A DNA stretch of 64,000 bases from Bradyrhizobium sp. CB1650. Its GTDB lineage: Bacteria; Pseudomonadota; Alphaproteobacteria; Rhizobiales; Xanthobacteraceae. Within the stretch, counting starts at the first letter, position 1; each line of letters starts with the position of its first letter. This document shows, in pieces, positions 36,462 through 45,381 of this stretch. The notes under the pieces were generated by a model. The model worked only from the letters and a program-made list of their open reading frames with translations, made no database searches and was not told the origin of the DNA. The stretch covers positions 6,229,501 to 6,293,500 of the forward strand of contig NZ_CP121695.1 in assembly GCF_029761915.1 (NCBI RefSeq), in the 5' to 3' direction. A program made the position numbers and the translations under genes.

Positions 36462-37466
36462 TCACGGCTTCAGGATCACGCGATCGCGCGAGGAGCCAGC
36501 GACGGCGACATACGCCTCCCTGGCGCGCTCCAGCGGATAGATCGCATCCGCCTTGATCGGAAACGGCTTCAGGTGGCCGCTCGCAAAGCCGGGGCCGAGA
36601 TCGCTCAGCACCGCGCCGGTCGCCGCCGACGACAAGCCGAGCGTGTCGATGCCGACATAAGTGTGCTGGCCGCGGTAGAATTCGAGGATATTGAACTGCA
36701 CGATGCGGTCGATCGCGGCGATCAGGATCTGGCGACCGCGCAAGCCAAGCGACTTGTGCGCAGCCTGGAAATAGGGATCGCCGACGGTGTTGAACACGAT
36801 GTCGGCGCCCTTGCCGCCGGTCACGTCGCGCACCCGCGCTGCGACGTCTGTGGCGGAGGCGTCGATCACCTCCACGGGCGCGTTGCTGTGCCCCTCATAG
36901 GCCTCCGCCTTGCGCACCACGCCGATGACGCGCGCGCCCTGCCAGGTCGCAATCTGCACCGCGGCCTGACCGACCTTGCCGTTGACGCCGAACACCAGCA
37001 CTGTCTCACCGCTCTTCGGTACACCCGCGCGACGAAAACCCTCCATGGCGGTGACGAAGGGCACGCCGATGCCGGCGGCCTCCTCCCAGGAGACGGTCTT
37101 CGGCTTCTCCACCACTGCATCCGCTTCGACGACGAGATGGGTGGCGTGGGTGCCGTCACGGCGGATGCCGAGATCACCGGAGGAGCCGAACACCTCGTGG
37201 CCGATCGTGCCGGCCGGACCATCGATCACCACGCCGGCATAGTCGCGACCGGGGGTACGCGGGAAGACGGCATAGGGCATCAGCCCGGTTGCGGCCTTCA
37301 CGTCGGACGGATTGACGGCCGCGGCCTTGACGTCGATCAGGAGGTCACTGGCGCCACGGACAAGCGTATGGCGTTCGACGACCGGCTCAAGCGCAGCGGC
37401 ATTCTCGGCCTTGGCATTGAGGCGGACGCAGCGCGCTTCGACGGCTTTGGTATCGGCTGGTGACAT
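36462..37466 (-). CDS. Quinone-oxidoreductase-like medium-chain dehydrogenase (MDR)
   Basis: The 334-residue protein of the zinc-containing/quinone oxidoreductase superfamily has the GroES-like N-terminal part with FPRTPGRDYAGVV and a nucleotide fold with VFGVNGKVGQAAVQIA (about 150-165). The cysteine ligands of structural zinc are absent, so it is likely a zinc-free, NADPH-dependent quinone or enone reductase. The start is at ATG 37466 (a GTG at 37478 is possible). It follows paaK on the same strand after a 185-base gap with a long palindrome, so co-transcription with paa is uncertain. Confidence 0.87.
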   Translation of the reverse strand: MSPADTKAVEARCVRLNAKAENAAALEPVVERHTLVRGASDLLIDVKAAAVNPSDVKAATGLMPYAVFPRTPGRDYAGVVIDGPAGTIGHEVFGSSGDLGIRRDGTHATHLVVEADAVVEKPKTVSWEEAAGIGVPFVTAMEGFRRAGVPKSGETVLVFGVNGKVGQAAVQIATWQGARVIGVVRKAEAYEGHSNAPVEVIDASATDVAARVRDVTGGKGADIVFNTVGDPYFQAAHKSLGLRGRQILIAAIDRIVQFNILEFYRGQHTYVGIDTLGLSSAATGAVLSDLGPGFASGHLKPFPIKADAIYPLERAREAYVAVAGSSRDRVILKP

Positions 37467-37544
37467 CGAAAGACCCACGATTTCTCGCGGGCCTTGTCGC
37501 CTCTGGGACCGGTCGAGTCAACAGCCGCACGGCACCCGTTGCCC

Positions 37545-37644
37545 CCTCATCCTGAGGAGCCGCGCAAGCGGCGTCTCGAAGGATGCCGGAGCCTGTCATC
37601 GGGGCGCGCTTGCGCGGCCCCGGTGGGCGCTCCTCACCATGAGG
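37545..37644. repeat. Long intergenic palindrome, family B copy 2
   Basis: It opens CCTCATCCTGAGGAGCCGCG and closes GCGCTCCTCACCATGAGG, with an internal CGTCTCGAAGGATGCCGG as in copy 1 at 12808. The arms are imperfect and the loop is longer. It lies just past the paaK stop and may terminate the paa message. Confidence 0.7.
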
Positions 37645-37651
37645 ACCGAGA

Positions 37652-38983
37652 CTAGTCCTTGGGCCGCTTGTCGTAGACCCGCTTCGCCTTGCCGAGCGAG
37701 CGCTCCAGCGTGGCCGGCGCGACCGCCTGCACCTTCGCCGTGACGCCAATGGTGTTCTTGATGTGGGTCGAGATCCGGTCGGCGTGGTCGAGGAGACCCC
37801 GGCCGTCCCAGCTCTCCGGCCGCGCCTCGGCGATGATGGTCAGCTCGTCCATGCGACCCTCGCGGGTCAGTTCAAGGATGAAGTGGCCGCCGCACCAATC
37901 GGTCGCGAGCAGCACCTCCTCGATCTGGGTCGGAAACAGGTTGACGCCACGCAGGATGATCATGTCGTCCGACCGCCCCGTCACCTTCTCCATGCGCCGC
38001 ATGCCGGGACGCGCCGTGCCCGGCAACAGCCGCGTCAGGTCGCGGGTACGATAGCGGATCACCGGAAAGGCTTCCTTGGTCAGCGACGTGAAAACCAGCT
38101 CGCCCTTCGCGCCATCCGGCAGCACCGCGCCGGTCTCGGGATCGATCACCTCGGGATAGAAATGATCTTCCCAGATGTGCAGGCCGTCCTTGGTTTCGAT
38201 GCATTCCTGCGCGACGCCGGGGCCAATCACCTCCGACAGCCCATAGATGTCGGTCGCATCCATATCGAAGGCCTCTTCGATCTCGCCGCGCATCGCATTG
38301 GTCCAGGGTTCGGCGCCGAAGATGCCTACCTTGAGCGAGCATTGGCGCGGATCGAGCTTCTGGCGCTTGAACTCGTCGAGGATTGCCAGCATGTAGCTCG
38401 GTGTCACCGTGATGATGTCGGGGCGGAAGTCGTTGATGAGCTGCACCTGCCGCTCCGTCATGCCGCCCGAGATCGGCACCACCGTGCAGCCGAGCTTCTC
38501 GGCGCCATAGTGTACGCCGAGGCCGCCGGTGAAGAGGCCGTAGCCATATGCGTTGTGGATGATCATGCCGGTGCGGCCGCCGGCAGCGCGGATCGAGCGC
38601 GCCATCACCTCCGACCAGGTATCGATGTCGCGCTGAGTATAGCCGACAACGATCGGCTTGCCCGTCGTGCCCGAGGAGGCATGGACGCGCACCAGCTTTT
38701 CGCGAGGGACTGCGAACATGTTGAAAGGATAGTTGTCGCGCAGATCCGTCTTCACCGTGAACGGAAATTTGGCGAGGTCGGACAATTCGCGAAAGTCGGA
38801 CGGATGCACGCCGGCCTCGTCGAAGGCTTTGCGGTAATGCCCGACATTGTCGTACGCGTGCTTCAGCGACCAGGCCAGGCGCTGCGTCTGCAACGCCATG
38901 ATCTCGTCACGCGACCCGCGCTCATGCGCGTCCATCTCCGGACTATAGGTGTTGCCACCTTCCTTCAGCCTGGTCAGAGCCAT
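37652..38983 (-). CDS. paaK: Phenylacetate-CoA ligase
   Basis: The 443-residue ANL-superfamily ligase has the ATP-binding P-loop ASSGTTGKPIVVGYT and the adenylate-binding YGLSEVIGPGVAQEC. The C-terminal domain contains TGRSDDMIILRGVNLFP. It activates phenylacetate to phenylacetyl-CoA with ATP, the first step of the pathway. The start at 38983 gives the usual PaaK length. It is the last gene of the paaA-E/I/K run, following paaI by 44 bases. Confidence 0.95.
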   Translation of the reverse strand: MALTRLKEGGNTYSPEMDAHERGSRDEIMALQTQRLAWSLKHAYDNVGHYRKAFDEAGVHPSDFRELSDLAKFPFTVKTDLRDNYPFNMFAVPREKLVRVHASSGTTGKPIVVGYTQRDIDTWSEVMARSIRAAGGRTGMIIHNAYGYGLFTGGLGVHYGAEKLGCTVVPISGGMTERQVQLINDFRPDIITVTPSYMLAILDEFKRQKLDPRQCSLKVGIFGAEPWTNAMRGEIEEAFDMDATDIYGLSEVIGPGVAQECIETKDGLHIWEDHFYPEVIDPETGAVLPDGAKGELVFTSLTKEAFPVIRYRTRDLTRLLPGTARPGMRRMEKVTGRSDDMIILRGVNLFPTQIEEVLLATDWCGGHFILELTREGRMDELTIIAEARPESWDGRGLLDHADRISTHIKNTIGVTAKVQAVAPATLERSLGKAKRVYDKRPKD

Positions 38984-39027
38984 CCTCGCTTCCCCACATT
39001 GGTTCGTTCTTTTATTGATTGGTCTCT

Positions 39028-39504
39028 CTAGTCCTGCGTCGGCAGCCACGTGCCGGCAATGACACGCGAGTGCCCGCGGAATTCGGCGATGACGGTGTCG
39101 CCGGCTGTGACGCGCACGTCGTAAATGCCGGAGCGGCCGCCACGTGCGACCTCCCGCGCCTTCGCGATGAGCCGGTCGCCGAGCTTGCCCGGCTTCATGA
39201 AGGTGATCTGCCCTTGCGCCGCGACCACGCGCTCATTGTGCGAGTTGCAGGCAAACGCGAAGGCCGAGTCGGCCAGGGTGAAGATGAAGCCGCCATGCGC
39301 GATGCGCTGGCCATTGACCATGTCGGGCCGCACCGTCATTGCGAGCGTCGCAAATCCGGGGCCGATCTCGACGATCTCCATGCCGAGGCCTTTCGAGGCA
39401 TCGTCCTCGGCCCACATCGCATCGGCGCAGGCGCGGGCCACATCCTCCGGCGACAAGCCTGCCTTGACGTTCACACTCACCTCCCGGCCAAATTGTTGGT
39501 CCAT
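39028..39504 (-). CDS. paaI: Hydroxyphenylacetyl-CoA thioesterase (hotdog fold)
   Basis: The roughly 158-residue hotdog-fold thioesterase has the HGG...D catalytic region in AHGGFIFTLADSAFAFACN. PaaI releases CoA from phenylacetyl-CoA ring derivatives that stall in the pathway. ATG 39504 is chosen; the open frame extends to a TTG at 39534 that overlaps the paaE stop. The gene lies 26 bases past paaE and 44 bases before paaK. Confidence 0.92.
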   Translation of the reverse strand: MDQQFGREVSVNVKAGLSPEDVARACADAMWAEDDASKGLGMEIVEIGPGFATLAMTVRPDMVNGQRIAHGGFIFTLADSAFAFACNSHNERVVAAQGQITFMKPGKLGDRLIAKAREVARGGRSGIYDVRVTAGDTVIAEFRGHSRVIAGTWLPTQD

Positions 39505-39530
39505 GATGTTCTGCCGCCTGGTGGAAGCTG

Positions 39531-40613
39531 TCAAACGTGGTCGTAGTCGACCACGACCCGCTCAGACGACGGCTTCGCCTGGCAGGTCAGCACGAAACCC
39601 GCCTTCAGCTCCCACGGCTCCAGCGAATAATTGATATCCATCGGCGCCTCGCCCTCGACGAGCTTGGCGCGGCAAGTGGAGCACATGCCACCCTTGCAGG
39701 CGAAGGGCAGATCAAGGCCGGCGCGCAGCGCGGCGTCGAGGATGGCCTCGTCTTCGGCGACTGGAACATCGCGGCGCTTGCCATCGATGATCAGCGAGGC
39801 GATCGCCTTCGGCGGCGCGTCCACTGCGACGACCTTTTTCGGCCGCGGCTTGCCGCCGAATTCCGAGACGAAACGTTCGACATGGATGCGGTCTTGGGCG
39901 ATGCCGATGTCACGGCAGGTCGCCTCGATCTCCTCGCTCATGCCGAGTGGACCGCAGACGAAGACATGATCGACGCTTTTCGCCGGCACCAGCGCGCGCA
40001 GCAGCACCCTCACTTTCTCGCCGTCGAGCCGGCCGTGCAGGATCGGAATGTCCTGCTCCTCGCCCGAGATGACGTGGAAGATCGAGAGACGATCGATGAA
40101 GCGGTCCTTGAGCTCCTCGAGCGCCTCGAGGAACATGATGTTGGCGCTCGCGCGGTTGCCATAGAACAGGAAGAAGCGGCTGTTCGGCTCGCGCGCCAGC
40201 ACGCCCTTCACAATCGACAGGATCGGCGTGATGCCGGAACCGGCGGCAAAGCCGACATGGGTGCGCGCCTCCTGCGCAGGCGGGATCGCGCCGAAGCGGC
40301 CGGTCGGCGTCATCACGTCCAGCTCGTCGCCGCATTTCAGCTCGTCCGCGGCCCAGCTCGAAAACGCGCCGCCGTCGACCTTCTTCACGGCGATGCGGAT
40401 TTCGCCGTCATCCGGACCGGAGCAGATCGAATAGGAGCGGCGCACCTCCTCGCCGTCGAGCGTAGTGCGCAGTGTGAGGTACTGGCCGGGCGTGAAGCTG
40501 TAGTCGGTCTCCAGCCCCTTCGGGATTGCGAAGGTCATCGATACGGCGTCGGCGGCCTCGCGGCGGAGGTCCTGGACGGCCAGACGATGGAAGCGGGGCG
40601 CGGCTGCGGACAT
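39531..40613 (-). CDS. paaE: Phenylacetyl-CoA epoxidase reductase subunit
   Basis: The 360-residue reductase has an FAD/NAD(P)H module of the ferredoxin-NADP reductase type (RSYSICSGPDD for FAD, GFAAGSGITPILSI for the nucleotide) and a C-terminal plant-type 2Fe-2S domain with CKGGMCSTCRAKLVEGE and a later LTCQAKP. It passes electrons to the PaaABC oxygenase. The start is ATG 40613. It is separated from paaD by 84 bases containing a short family A repeat. Confidence 0.95.
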   Translation of the reverse strand: MSAAAPRFHRLAVQDLRREAADAVSMTFAIPKGLETDYSFTPGQYLTLRTTLDGEEVRRSYSICSGPDDGEIRIAVKKVDGGAFSSWAADELKCGDELDVMTPTGRFGAIPPAQEARTHVGFAAGSGITPILSIVKGVLAREPNSRFFLFYGNRASANIMFLEALEELKDRFIDRLSIFHVISGEEQDIPILHGRLDGEKVRVLLRALVPAKSVDHVFVCGPLGMSEEIEATCRDIGIAQDRIHVERFVSEFGGKPRPKKVVAVDAPPKAIASLIIDGKRRDVPVAEDEAILDAALRAGLDLPFACKGGMCSTCRAKLVEGEAPMDINYSLEPWELKAGFVLTCQAKPSSERVVVDYDHV

Positions 40614-40641
40614 CAGGGACACCCTAGGTTAGTTCCACGGT

Positions 40642-40674
40642 CGTCATTGCGAGGAGCGAAGCGAAGCAATGACG
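40642..40674. repeat. Short variant of family A repeat (copy 3)
   Basis: A 33-base form, CGTCATTGCGAGG...GCGAAGCAATGACG, has 9-bp complementary ends. It looks like a family A copy from which the central part has been lost. It sits inside the paa operon between paaD and paaE. Confidence 0.7.
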
Positions 40675-40697
40675 ATGGGGTTGGCATCTCGTTCAAT

Positions 40698-41201
40698 TCA
40701 ATGACATTTGAAATAGTCGAAGGGTTCGCGGCAGGCCTTGCAGCGCCACAGCGCCTTGCAGGAGGTCGAGCCGAATTCGGACAGCAGCTCGGTCTTGTCG
40801 GAGCCGCACTGCGGGCACGCGACCGCCTGCTCGCCGAACAGCGCTCGACGGGAACTTGCAGCTTGCGGCGGCGCGATGCCGTAGGCGTGCAGCTTCCGGC
40901 GCCCTTCCTCGCTCATCCAGCCGGTGGTCCAGGCCGGCGACAGCACGGTGCGCACCTTTGGATGGCGGAAGCCGGCACGCTCCAGCGCGAGCTCGATCTC
41001 CAGCGCGATCATGTTCATGGCCGGGCAGCCCGAATAGGTCGGGGTGATCGAAACCTCGATCTGATCGCCATCCAAGACGACATCGCGCAGCACGCCGAGA
41101 TCGGCGATGGTCAGCACCGGAATCTCCGGATCGACGACACTCGCGGCGACATTCCAGGCGCGCTGGCGCAGCTCGGTGTGGCTGTCGAGGGCGGTTACCA
41201 T
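40698..41201 (-). CDS. paaD: Phenylacetyl-CoA epoxidase maturation protein PaaD
   Basis: The 167-residue protein has the DUF59/SufT-like N-terminal domain (DPEIPVLTIADLGVLRDV) and a C-terminal zinc or Fe-S ribbon with CPQCGSDKTELLSEFG and later cysteines in SCKALWRCKAC. PaaD is needed for full activity of the epoxidase, probably in cluster assembly. Its start overlaps the end of paaC by 7 bases. Confidence 0.93.
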   Translation of the reverse strand: MVTALDSHTELRQRAWNVAASVVDPEIPVLTIADLGVLRDVVLDGDQIEVSITPTYSGCPAMNMIALEIELALERAGFRHPKVRTVLSPAWTTGWMSEEGRRKLHAYGIAPPQAASSRRALFGEQAVACPQCGSDKTELLSEFGSTSCKALWRCKACREPFDYFKCH

Positions 41202-41971
41202 GTCTGTCCCGGGAATGTGCGCTGCATCGATTGCAGTTCGCTGAGGAGATGACCGAGATGCTCGCTGTGCCGCCCCGAACGGCCGCCCTGCTGCATCCAG
41301 TCGTTTTGCGGAAATGTGAGTGTCGCCTCGCCGATGACGCCGGTCACCGTCTGCAGCCAGCGATCGCGCAAGCCCACCGGGTCGACGGCGACGCCGGCAT
41401 CGATCAAGCCGCGCTCGCTGTCATCGACGGCAAACATCTCGCCCGAGAAGGCCCAGAGGTGATCGATCGCGGCCTGCGCGCGGGCGTGACTTTCTTCGGT
41501 GCCGTCACCGAGCCGGATGATCCATTCCGAGGCGTGACGCAGGTGATAGGCACTCTCCTTCTCCGATTTGGCTGCAATCGCAGCCAGCGTTGCATCGCGC
41601 GAGCTCATCATCGCGCGCCAGTAGAGGTCGGCGAAGGCGGAATAGAAGAACTGCCGCACAAGGGTCTGGGCGAAATCGCCGTTAGGCTGCTCGACCAGCA
41701 GCAGGTTGCGGTACTGCCTGACGTCGCGAAGATACGCGAATTTGTCCTCGTCGTTGCCATTGCCTTCGACCTTGGCCGCGTAGGTGTAGAGCTCACGCGC
41801 CTGACCGATGAGATCGAGCGCGATGTTGGAGAGCGCCATGTCCTCCTCCAGCATCGGCGCGTGCCCGCACCATTCGGACAGCCGGTGGCCGAGGATCAGC
41901 GCATCGTCGGCGCGGCGCAGCGTGTAGAGCACCAGCGGTGTTTCGGAGACCTGGATGTTGGCGACGGGCAT
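41195..41971 (-). CDS. paaC: Phenylacetyl-CoA epoxidase structural subunit PaaC
   Basis: The roughly 258-residue ferritin-like subunit lacks a working diiron site and supports PaaA in the (PaaAC)2 core. Typical blocks are LSEWCGHAPMLEEDMALSN and LRHASEWIIRLGDGTEES. The ATG at 41971 shares one base with the paaB TGA (TGATG), so translation is coupled; a GTG one codon upstream is possible. Confidence 0.94.
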   Translation of the reverse strand: MPVANIQVSETPLVLYTLRRADDALILGHRLSEWCGHAPMLEEDMALSNIALDLIGQARELYTYAAKVEGNGNDEDKFAYLRDVRQYRNLLLVEQPNGDFAQTLVRQFFYSAFADLYWRAMMSSRDATLAAIAAKSEKESAYHLRHASEWIIRLGDGTEESHARAQAAIDHLWAFSGEMFAVDDSERGLIDAGVAVDPVGLRDRWLQTVTGVIGEATLTFPQNDWMQQGGRSGRHSEHLGHLLSELQSMQRTFPGQTW

Positions 41972-42258
41972 CACATGTGTCCCACTTCTTCCGGTACCTC
42001 ATAAAACGTCGGATGCCGGTAGATCTTCGATTCCGCAGGCTCGAACATCATGCCCTTCTCGGCGGGATCGCTCGCGGTGATCGCGGTCGACGGCACCACC
42101 CAGATCGAGAGGCCCTCGCCGCGGCGGGTGTAGATGTCGCGCGCGGCCTGCAATGCCATGGTGGCGTCGCTCGCATGCAGCGAGCCGACATGCTTGTGCG
42201 CAAGACCGTTGCGACTGCGAATGAAGACTTCCCACAGTGGCGTGTTCGGCGTGGCCAT
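41971..42258 (-). CDS. paaB: Phenylacetyl-CoA epoxidase subunit PaaB
   Basis: The 95-residue protein begins MATPNTPLWEVFIRSRNGL, a near-standard PaaB opening, and contains HVGSLHASDATMALQAARD. PaaB bridges the PaaAC dimers and the reductase. It is ten bases downstream of paaA and overlaps paaC, in canonical paaABC order. Confidence 0.95.
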   Translation of the reverse strand: MATPNTPLWEVFIRSRNGLAHKHVGSLHASDATMALQAARDIYTRRGEGLSIWVVPSTAITASDPAEKGMMFEPAESKIYRHPTFYEVPEEVGHM

Positions 42259-42268
42259 CGTGATCTCC

Positions 42269-43261
42269 CTATTCTGCGGCTTGCGCGGTCTGACGGTGCG
42301 CGCGCTTGGCGGCATAAGCGGCCGCCGCCTCGCGCACCCAGGCGCCTTCGTCATGCGCCTTGCGGCGGGCGGCGATGCGATCACGGTTGCAGGGACCGTT
42401 GCCGGCGAGCACCTGCTTGAACTCGGTCCAGTCGATCTCGCTGTAGCGCCAGTGGCCGTCGGCATCCTGCGTCATGTCGGGATCGGGGATGGTGAGGCCG
42501 AGATAGTGCGCCTGCGGAACGGTGGCATCGACGAACTTCTGGCGCAGCTCGTCATTGGAGAAGCGCTTGATCTTCCACCTGGTCGAGGCATCGCTGTGCT
42601 GGCTCGCGGCATCCGGCGGGCCGAACATCATCAACACCGGCCACCACCAGCGGTTCAGCGCGTCCTGCGCCATCGCCTTCTGTTCGTCGGAACCGCGGCA
42701 CAGCGTCAGCATGATCTCGTAGCCTTGGCGCTGGTGGAATGACTCCTCCTTGCAGACGCGGATCATCGCGCGCGCATAGGGGCCATAGGAACAGCGGCAC
42801 AGCGGGATCTGGTTCATGATCGCGGCCCCGTCGACCAGCCAGCCAATGGTGCCGATGTCGGCCCAGGTCAGTGTCGGATAGTTGAAGATCGAGGAATACT
42901 TGGCCTTGCCCGCGAGCATGGCATCGACGAGTTCCTCGCGCGAGGACCCGAGCGTCTCGGCCGCGGCGTAGAGATAAAGCCCGTGGCCACACTCGTCCTG
43001 CACTTTGGCCAGCAGCGCCGCCTTGCGGCGCAGCGTCGGTGCGCGCGTGATCCAGTTGCCCTCGGGCAGCATGCCGACGATTTCGGAATGCGCGTGCTGC
43101 GAGATCTGGCGGGTGAGCGTCTTGCGATAGGCCGCCGGCATCCAGTCGTTCGGCTCGATGCGCTCCTCGGCATCGATGCGCGCCTGGAATTGCGTTGCCT
43201 TGGCGGCATCGTCGAGGCCGCGATCCTCGGCCTCGGCCGTGTTCAGCGCCTGCGTGTACAT
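42269..43261 (-). CDS. paaA: Phenylacetyl-CoA epoxidase catalytic subunit PaaA
   Basis: The 330-residue diiron oxygenase subunit has ligand motifs visible as [17 protein letters not shown] and [15 protein letters not shown]. It forms the ring 1,2-epoxide of phenylacetyl-CoA. GGGAGG abuts an ATG at 43267 but is six bases from the ATG at 43261, so the latter is the better start. It is the first structural gene after paaX. Confidence 0.95.
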   Translation of the reverse strand: MYTQALNTAEAEDRGLDDAAKATQFQARIDAEERIEPNDWMPAAYRKTLTRQISQHAHSEIVGMLPEGNWITRAPTLRRKAALLAKVQDECGHGLYLYAAAETLGSSREELVDAMLAGKAKYSSIFNYPTLTWADIGTIGWLVDGAAIMNQIPLCRCSYGPYARAMIRVCKEESFHQRQGYEIMLTLCRGSDEQKAMAQDALNRWWWPVLMMFGPPDAASQHSDASTRWKIKRFSNDELRQKFVDATVPQAHYLGLTIPDPDMTQDADGHWRYSEIDWTEFKQVLAGNGPCNRDRIAARRKAHDEGAWVREAAAAYAAKRAHRQTAQAAE

Positions 43262-43293
43262 GCGCATCCTCCCGTTTTGATTGGGAGGCAATA

Positions 43294-43339
43294 TATAACA
43301 AAAATTACATCATGCAAGATATTTCTGTAACATAAATTT
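43294..43339. promoter_or_regulatory. Repeated A/T-rich box ahead of paaA, candidate PaaX operator
   Basis: TATAACAAAAATTA (43294-43307) and TGTAACATAAATTT (43326-43339) match at 11 of 14 positions and lie 32 bases apart (three helical turns). They occupy the 77-base gap between paaX and paaA; the second overlaps the paaX stop codon. A PaaX dimer or an activator could bind here. Confidence 0.5.
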
Positions 43340-44205
43340 CAGATGCCGAACCTCCGCTCAAGAAGCTTCCGTGCGGGCGGCAAAGGTCCTTTTTCGTTGG
43401 TTCCATGGCCATCAAGCCATTGTTCCGACGGGGCGAGCAGGGCGCGATAGATCTCGCCGCAGAGCTCGCGGGCGGCCCTGCCCGGCCAGTCCGCCGGCAA
43501 CAGGCTGTCGGGCAGCAGCGGATCGCGCAGCACGACGCGTCGGTAATAGTGGATCAACAGGATGCGCGCGGTGAAGGCGTCCGCGTCCGGCAGATCCGTA
43601 TCGCGGTGAAGCGCGGCGTGCAGCGGCTCGAACATCTTCATGAATTTGAGATAGGCATCGGCCGTCCGATCGAGCGGCCAGCTCGCGCTGAGCAAGCGGC
43701 GTCCGCTGTCATCCTCGGCGGAGACGTCGAGGCGAATGGCGCCGGCCGCCTCCTCCGGCACGGGCACGCCCGACGGCGCGACCCATACGCCCGGCAGCGG
43801 GCTGCCAAAGCCGGCATTGCGCAGCGCCTCGCGTGAAACGTCGCGGTCCTCGCTATTGCCAATCAGCAGGAGCTCGAAGCGTCCGGTCCAGTCAGACGGC
43901 GGCGGATCGTAGATGTGGCGCGTCGCCGCCTCGAAGGTCTGCCTCCCCTTTTCGGCGAGCCGATAAAAGCTGTTGCGGCCGACCTTTTCGCGGGTCAGCC
44001 AGCCGTCAGCCGCAAGGCGTGACATCGCGGTGCGCACTACGCCGCTGTCGATGTCGAGGCCTTGAAAGAATTCCAGCAGCGTACCGAGCCACACCGAGCC
44101 GCCGCGCGGGACGATGGCATCGCCGAACACAGTGATGACGATGGAGCCGGTGCGCGATGGCTCGCGCTTGAGCTGGTCGATGATACGGGAGAGCGGATGC
44201 GCCAT
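43339..44205 (-). CDS. paaX: Phenylacetate degradation transcriptional repressor PaaX
   Basis: The 288-residue regulator has an N-terminal winged-helix region (RTAMSRLAADGWLTREKVGR) and the long conserved PaaX C-terminal domain. In other bacteria it represses paa genes until phenylacetyl-CoA binds. It lies directly upstream of paaA on the same strand. The start MAHPLSRIIDQLKRE at 44205 is standard; the open frame upstream runs through repeat DNA. Confidence 0.92.
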   Translation of the reverse strand: MAHPLSRIIDQLKREPSRTGSIVITVFGDAIVPRGGSVWLGTLLEFFQGLDIDSGVVRTAMSRLAADGWLTREKVGRNSFYRLAEKGRQTFEAATRHIYDPPPSDWTGRFELLLIGNSEDRDVSREALRNAGFGSPLPGVWVAPSGVPVPEEAAGAIRLDVSAEDDSGRRLLSASWPLDRTADAYLKFMKMFEPLHAALHRDTDLPDADAFTARILLIHYYRRVVLRDPLLPDSLLPADWPGRAARELCGEIYRALLAPSEQWLDGHGTNEKGPLPPARKLLERRFGI

Positions 44206-44263
44206 GCACGAGGCATAGCGCGTTTGATGCGGGCAGGACAACGGAGGCGCGCGACGCAGCCTG

Positions 44264-44401
44264 TTCTCCCTCTCCCCGTTCTTACGAGAGGGTGGGGTGA
44301 GGGGCCGCTTCCACAAAAACGATAAGAGCGGACACTCCCCCTCACCCGGATTGCATCTTCGATGCAATCCGGCCTCTCGCCGCAAGCGGGGAGAGGCGAA
44401 G
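44264..44401. repeat. Compound intergenic repeat, family C copy 3
   Basis: The outer CTGTTCTCCCTCTCCCC...GGGGAGAGGCGAAG arms enclose a perfect 12-bp hairpin CCGGATTGCATC-TTC-GATGCAATCCGG (44346-44372). The wording CCCTCACCC matches 28891-29057. It separates paaX from the hydrolase gene. Confidence 0.65.
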
Positions 44402-44408
44402 GAAGCGC

Positions 44409-45179
44409 TCAGCGATGCGGATCGGGATACGCCAGGCTGCGCCATCCGCTACGATCGAAGGGCCGCCACTCCCCTTCCTTCTGCGCGAGGCGATCGGCGA
44501 CCGCATAGACGACGGCGGGATGGTGGCCCATGCCGCAATGGCTGCTCTCGACCTCGATGCTCTCGCTCTGGGCGCCCGTCTTCTCCATGCAGCCCTGCCA
44601 GGCGCAGACGCCGTCGGTGCGGCTGAAGATGGCGGTGGTCGGCACCGGCGGTGGGGCGGCGAGCTCGCCGCCGAAGCGCGGGTCGACCTCGTCGGCCTTG
44701 CGCCCACTCGCCCATTCGTAGACGCGCCAGGCATTGGTCGAGCGGGGATCGCCCGCGAATGGGCTGCCGAGCGTGATCACCTGGCGCACGCGCTCCGGCA
44801 TCATCTTGGCGAGCTGCCGCGCATAGAGACCGCCGAGGCTCCAGCCGACCAAGCTGATCTTGCGGCCATGGCTATCGCTCAGCTCCTCGAGCAGATCGAC
44901 CATGGCATGCTGCACGCCGGGACGCAGGCCATAGTTGCGACCCTGGCGCCAGCCGCTCACCGCATAGCCCTTGCTCGTCAGGAAGGCGCGCAGCGGGCGT
45001 GTCGAGATATCCGACGCTACTAGGCCCGGCAGCACCAGCACCGGATGGCCGTCACCGCGCGGCGCAAGGCTGAGCAGCGGCAACGCGCCGAGGAATGCGC
45101 CGAGCTCGTGGATCGCCCGGCCCTCCAGAAACATCAGGGTGCGGGACGGCGGGCGCAGCGTCTGGGCAGTAGAGGTCAT
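44409..45179 (-). CDS. Alpha/beta hydrolase, paralogue of 57334-58131
   Basis: The 256-residue hydrolase has the nucleophile elbow SLVGWSLGGLYARQLAKM and the upstream block GDGHPVLVLPGLVASD. The start at 45179 has AGGGGAAA before the ATG. It shares its order of motifs with the gene at 57334-58131 (PRGDGHPVL, GWSLGG.YAR, VITLGSPF), so the two are paralogues. The substrate is unknown; both lie near storage-lipid genes. No signal peptide is seen. It is monocistronic between family C repeat DNA and the DUF445 gene. Confidence 0.88.
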   Translation of the reverse strand: MTSTAQTLRPPSRTLMFLEGRAIHELGAFLGALPLLSLAPRGDGHPVLVLPGLVASDISTRPLRAFLTSKGYAVSGWRQGRNYGLRPGVQHAMVDLLEELSDSHGRKISLVGWSLGGLYARQLAKMMPERVRQVITLGSPFAGDPRSTNAWRVYEWASGRKADEVDPRFGGELAAPPPVPTTAIFSRTDGVCAWQGCMEKTGAQSESIEVESSHCGMGHHPAVVYAVADRLAQKEGEWRPFDRSGWRSLAYPDPHR

Positions 45180-45381
45180 CAATGTTTCCCCTGGCAAGAA
45201 TCCTGGAAAAGGACGCCGGCCGCGATGCCGGCAGATCGGCAGGAATTCCAATACGCCGGCTTCTTGAACGTTCCGCAGCGCAACATGAATCAGCTAGGCG
45301 GCCGGTTCCCGACATTCAAGCGGGTGGAGTCGAGGGCGACAATAGGCCCGCACGTTAATGCTAACGGCCGTGACGCAAAAG

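Noticed and set aside
39330..39360. CGTCATTGCGAGCGTCGC inside paaI resembling a family A repeat end
   Set aside because: It is in frame coding sequence for the conserved paaI stretch, and there is no matching inverted arm nearby.
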